The position numbers and the translations under genes were made by a program. 64,000 nt of DNA, taken from assembly GCF_009827445.1 (NCBI RefSeq), contig NZ_WTYI01000001.1, positions 1,206,381-1,270,380 on the forward strand, read 5' to 3'. Below are positions 61,653 through 64,000 of this stretch, in pieces. Within the stretch, counting starts at the first letter, position 1. The number at the start of each line of letters is the position of its first letter. Below the pieces are notes generated by a model. The model saw only the letters and a program-made list of their open reading frames with translations. It searched no databases and was not told the origin of the DNA. The stretch comes from Qipengyuania aquimaris. Lineage in GTDB: Bacteria; Pseudomonadota; Alphaproteobacteria; Sphingomonadales; Sphingomonadaceae.

Positions 61653-64000
61653 ATGAATACTCGCATTTACGGTGCGAATCCTAAGGCCACGCGCCTGCTG
61701 GCAGGCTCCGGCCTGGCTGCACTCGCCGTGACCTTGGCTTCGCCGGCCGTGGCCCAGGACGCTGACGCGCAGGATGACGAAGAAGTCGTAATCCTGGAAG
61801 AAGGTCAGGAAGTCCCCGAGGGTACCACCATCCTCGTTACGGGTTCGCGCATCCGTCGCAGCGAAGCGACCAGCTCTTCGCCCCTCCAGATCATCGATCC
61901 CGACATCGCTCGCCGCACCGGCGCTACCGACGTCGCAGAGATCGTCCAGAACTCGCCGATCGCGAGCGGTTCGTCGCAGATCACTTCGGCAATTTCGGTC
62001 AACGCCGTTTCGAACGGTGGTCCGGGTGCAGAAACGATCTCGCTGCGCGGCCTGGGTGCCGAACGTACCCTCGTCCTGCTCAACTCGCGTCGTGCAGGCC
62101 CCGCCGGTACGCGCGGCGGCGTTGCCTCGTTCGACCTGAACGTGCTTCCCTCCTCTATCATCCAGTCGGTGGAAATCCTGAAGGACGGCGCATCGTCGAT
62201 CTACGGTTCGGACGCTGTGGCCGGCGTGGTCAACCTTTTGACCAAGCGCTCAACCGACGGTCTCGAGCTCGACGGTTCGGTTACCCTGCCGTTCGAAAGC
62301 GGCGGCGAAATCTACCAGGTTTCCGCTGCCTGGGGCAAGGAATTCGACCGCGGCCACATTATGTTCGCCGGTGAATATTATCGCCAGGAAGAACTTGAGC
62401 GCCAGGACCGCGACTATCTCGGTTGCGACTACGACTACCTGTTCCGCACTGAAGACGGTGACGAGCGTGTCGACCTGATCGACCCGCGCACCGGCAGCCT
62501 TGCTTGTAACGGTACGACCTGGGGCCACGTCTGGGCATACTATGCCAGCAACGTTCCGCAGACGAACTCGCCGGCAACGCTCATGCAGTTCAGCTACGGC
62601 AATGACAATCTGGGCCAGTACCTCGATCGTCCGGGCCCGATCACCGGTGCTTTCGACGTCTCGTCGCCCGAAGGCTGGTATCCGGTCGCGAAGTACGATC
62701 CGGTGTCCCAGGCGCTGACCAACAGCTACCACCCGTTCGAACAGAAGTCGTCCGTCATCCCCGAGACCGAGCGTTACACCGCTTACGTCGAAGGTTCGTT
62801 CGACATCACCGACACGCTTCGCCTCTATGGTGAAGGCCTGTTCAACCAGCGTCGTACCTATGTCGACAGCTACAGCCAGTTCTACAACTTCGGCTACACG
62901 CAGCAGTACGACGAAGGCGATCCGGACGATCCGTTCCCCGGCTGGAATGGCAACTTCCAGTTCCTGTCGCCGACCGGTATTCTGGACAACTACGACAACG
63001 AGATCACCGTCGATTACTATCGCGCGGTCCTCGGCCTGACGGGTGACTTCAGCGACCGTATCGGTTTCGACATCCACGGTCAGTACAGCCGTTCGGACGG
63101 TGATTACGCACTCGACCAGATCCTGCAGGACGTTATCAGCCAGCAGACCAACCGTGCCTTCGGTGCCGGTTGTGCAGGCCTCGTCACGCCGATCAGCGGC
63201 AAGCAGTGTCTCCAGGTCAACTGGGTCGATCCGCGCATCATGGCCGGTGACTTCACCGCCGAAGAAGAAGCCTACTTCACGGAAACGGAAGTCGGTAACA
63301 CCCTGTACGAACAGGTCTTCGTCGAAGCTTCGGTTTCGGGCCAGGCGTTCGAACTGCCGGCAGGCTGGCTCGGCTTCGCAGCCGGTGCCGTCTACCGCCG
63401 TGACGACATCAACGACCTTCCGGGTCACATCACCTACGCTCCGAACCCCGATTTCGACCCGACCCTGTCGCCGGAAGATGACGGTTACGAGCGTCCGTTT
63501 GTAGACAACGGTTTCGCAAACCCGTTCTCCTCGGGCAACACCTTCGGTTATCGTGAGACGACCGAAGCCTTCGCCGAAATCGAAGTTCCGCTCATGCGCG
63601 ACCGTCCGCTGGTTCAGGACCTCGTCCTGTCGGCATCGGCTCGTGTCACGAACGTGAACTCGGTCCGTGGTTCGGATGGCTTCTCGGACTCCGACAACGG
63701 CAACATCACCTACAAGCTGATGGGTAACTGGCAGGTCAACGACTGGCTGCGTTTCCGCGCAACCTACGGTACGTCCTACCGTGCACCGGCCCTGTTCGAG
63801 CTCTTCCTGGCCGACCAGGTCAGCGGCGCTCGCCAGACTGTCGACCCGTGCGTCAACTGGGGTCAGAACCTCGCAGAAGGTGCAATCACTCAGCGTATTG
63901 CTGACAACTGCGCTTCTGAAGGTCTCGCCGATGACCGTACCGGTGCCGGCATCCAGGCCAGCGTCTTCACCTCTGGCGGTGTCGGCGTGCTGGAATCGGA
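61653..64000 (+). CDS. TonB-dependent receptor (N-terminal 782 residues, cut by window edge)
   Basis: The product is an outer-membrane receptor for an unknown ligand. The start MNTRIYGANPKATRLLAGSG leads a signal peptide cleaved near PAVAQ. The plug domain follows: EVPEGTTILVTGSRIRRSEA (TonB box-like region then VTGSRI), GATDVAEIVQN, ISLRGLGAERTLVLLNSRR and VEILKDGASSIYGSDAVAGVVN, a classic PF07715 pattern. The rest is barrel with many aromatic strands. The ATG at 61653 follows GGGGG by seven bases. It is continued beyond 64000, and no frameshift is seen. Sphingomonads have many such receptors; the substrate is often a sugar or siderophore. Confidence 0.93.
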   Translation, partial: MNTRIYGANPKATRLLAGSGLAALAVTLASPAVAQDADAQDDEEVVILEEGQEVPEGTTILVTGSRIRRSEATSSSPLQIIDPDIARRTGATDVAEIVQNSPIASGSSQITSAISVNAVSNGGPGAETISLRGLGAERTLVLLNSRRAGPAGTRGGVASFDLNVLPSSIIQSVEILKDGASSIYGSDAVAGVVNLLTKRSTDGLELDGSVTLPFESGGEIYQVSAAWGKEFDRGHIMFAGEYYRQEELERQDRDYLGCDYDYLFRTEDGDERVDLIDPRTGSLACNGTTWGHVWAYYASNVPQTNSPATLMQFSYGNDNLGQYLDRPGPITGAFDVSSPEGWYPVAKYDPVSQALTNSYHPFEQKSSVIPETERYTAYVEGSFDITDTLRLYGEGLFNQRRTYVDSYSQFYNFGYTQQYDEGDPDDPFPGWNGNFQFLSPTGILDNYDNEITVDYYRAVLGLTGDFSDRIGFDIHGQYSRSDGDYALDQILQDVISQQTNRAFGAGCAGLVTPISGKQCLQVNWVDPRIMAGDFTAEEEAYFTETEVGNTLYEQVFVEASVSGQAFELPAGWLGFAAGAVYRRDDINDLPGHITYAPNPDFDPTLSPEDDGYERPFVDNGFANPFSSGNTFGYRETTEAFAEIEVPLMRDRPLVQDLVLSASARVTNVNSVRGSDGFSDSDNGNITYKLMGNWQVNDWLRFRATYGTSYRAPALFELFLADQVSGARQTVDPCVNWGQNLAEGAITQRIADNCASEGLADDRTGAGIQASVFTSGGVGVLES

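Overview
The window looks like chromosomal DNA from an alphaproteobacterium of the Sphingomonadales, most likely an Erythrobacteraceae relative. This is inferred from the high G+C, a TonB-dependent receptor, a DivL-type pseudo-histidine kinase, the gene order tsaE-amgK-murU-addB-addA-trxA, and a propionate/methylmalonyl-CoA module. I ran no database search, so family assignments come from motifs and protein similarity recognised by eye.

Layout. 1-1.45 kb is the str operon (rpsL, rpsG, start of fusA, minus strand). 1.57-2.96 kb holds two copies of a 226-base element, each with a minus-strand promoter and a foldable ~180-nt RNA; one lies upstream of rpsL and the other upstream of a divergent cold-shock-like gene. 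2.97-4.89 kb is a compact four-gene accessory cassette of lower G+C and unknown function. 5.17-5.83 kb has two REP-like hairpin elements flanking an acidic lipoprotein gene. 5.9-8.8 kb has two acetyltransferases, a LysR regulator and thioredoxin. 8.9-19.9 kb is one minus-strand run: divL, tsaE, amgK, murU, addB, addA (cell-cycle control, tRNA modification, cell-wall sugar recycling, double-strand break repair). ahcY follows at 19.9-21.4 kb.

22-30 kb is mixed housekeeping: peroxiredoxin, lipoprotein hydrolase, folE, phospholipase D, hemerythrin, metallopeptidase, tRNA-Arg, Nudix hydrolase, two Flp pilins and an M48 lipoprotein protease. 30-36 kb carries accA, xerD, an envelope protein, aroK and aroB. 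37-50 kb is a propionyl-CoA to succinyl-CoA module (pccA, pccB, mce, scpA) with bioB, which makes the biotin that PccA needs. An S9 peptidase gene interrupts it next to a remnant of mce. 50-64 kb holds tlyA, a lipoprotein, an odd leader-like element with a perfect anti-SD complement, ilvE, a LysR-pirin-azoreductase divergon, an MFS transporter, an NAD synthetase with an in-frame N-terminal helix-turn-helix domain and an operator-like palindrome at its start, topoisomerase IB, a GST, tRNA-Gln, an enoyl-CoA hydratase and a truncated TonB receptor.

The best candidates for something undescribed are the duplicated structured RNA/leader at rpsL and the cold-shock gene, the four-gene cassette beside it, the HTH-NadE fusion with its palindrome, and the small RNA-like element upstream of ilvE.
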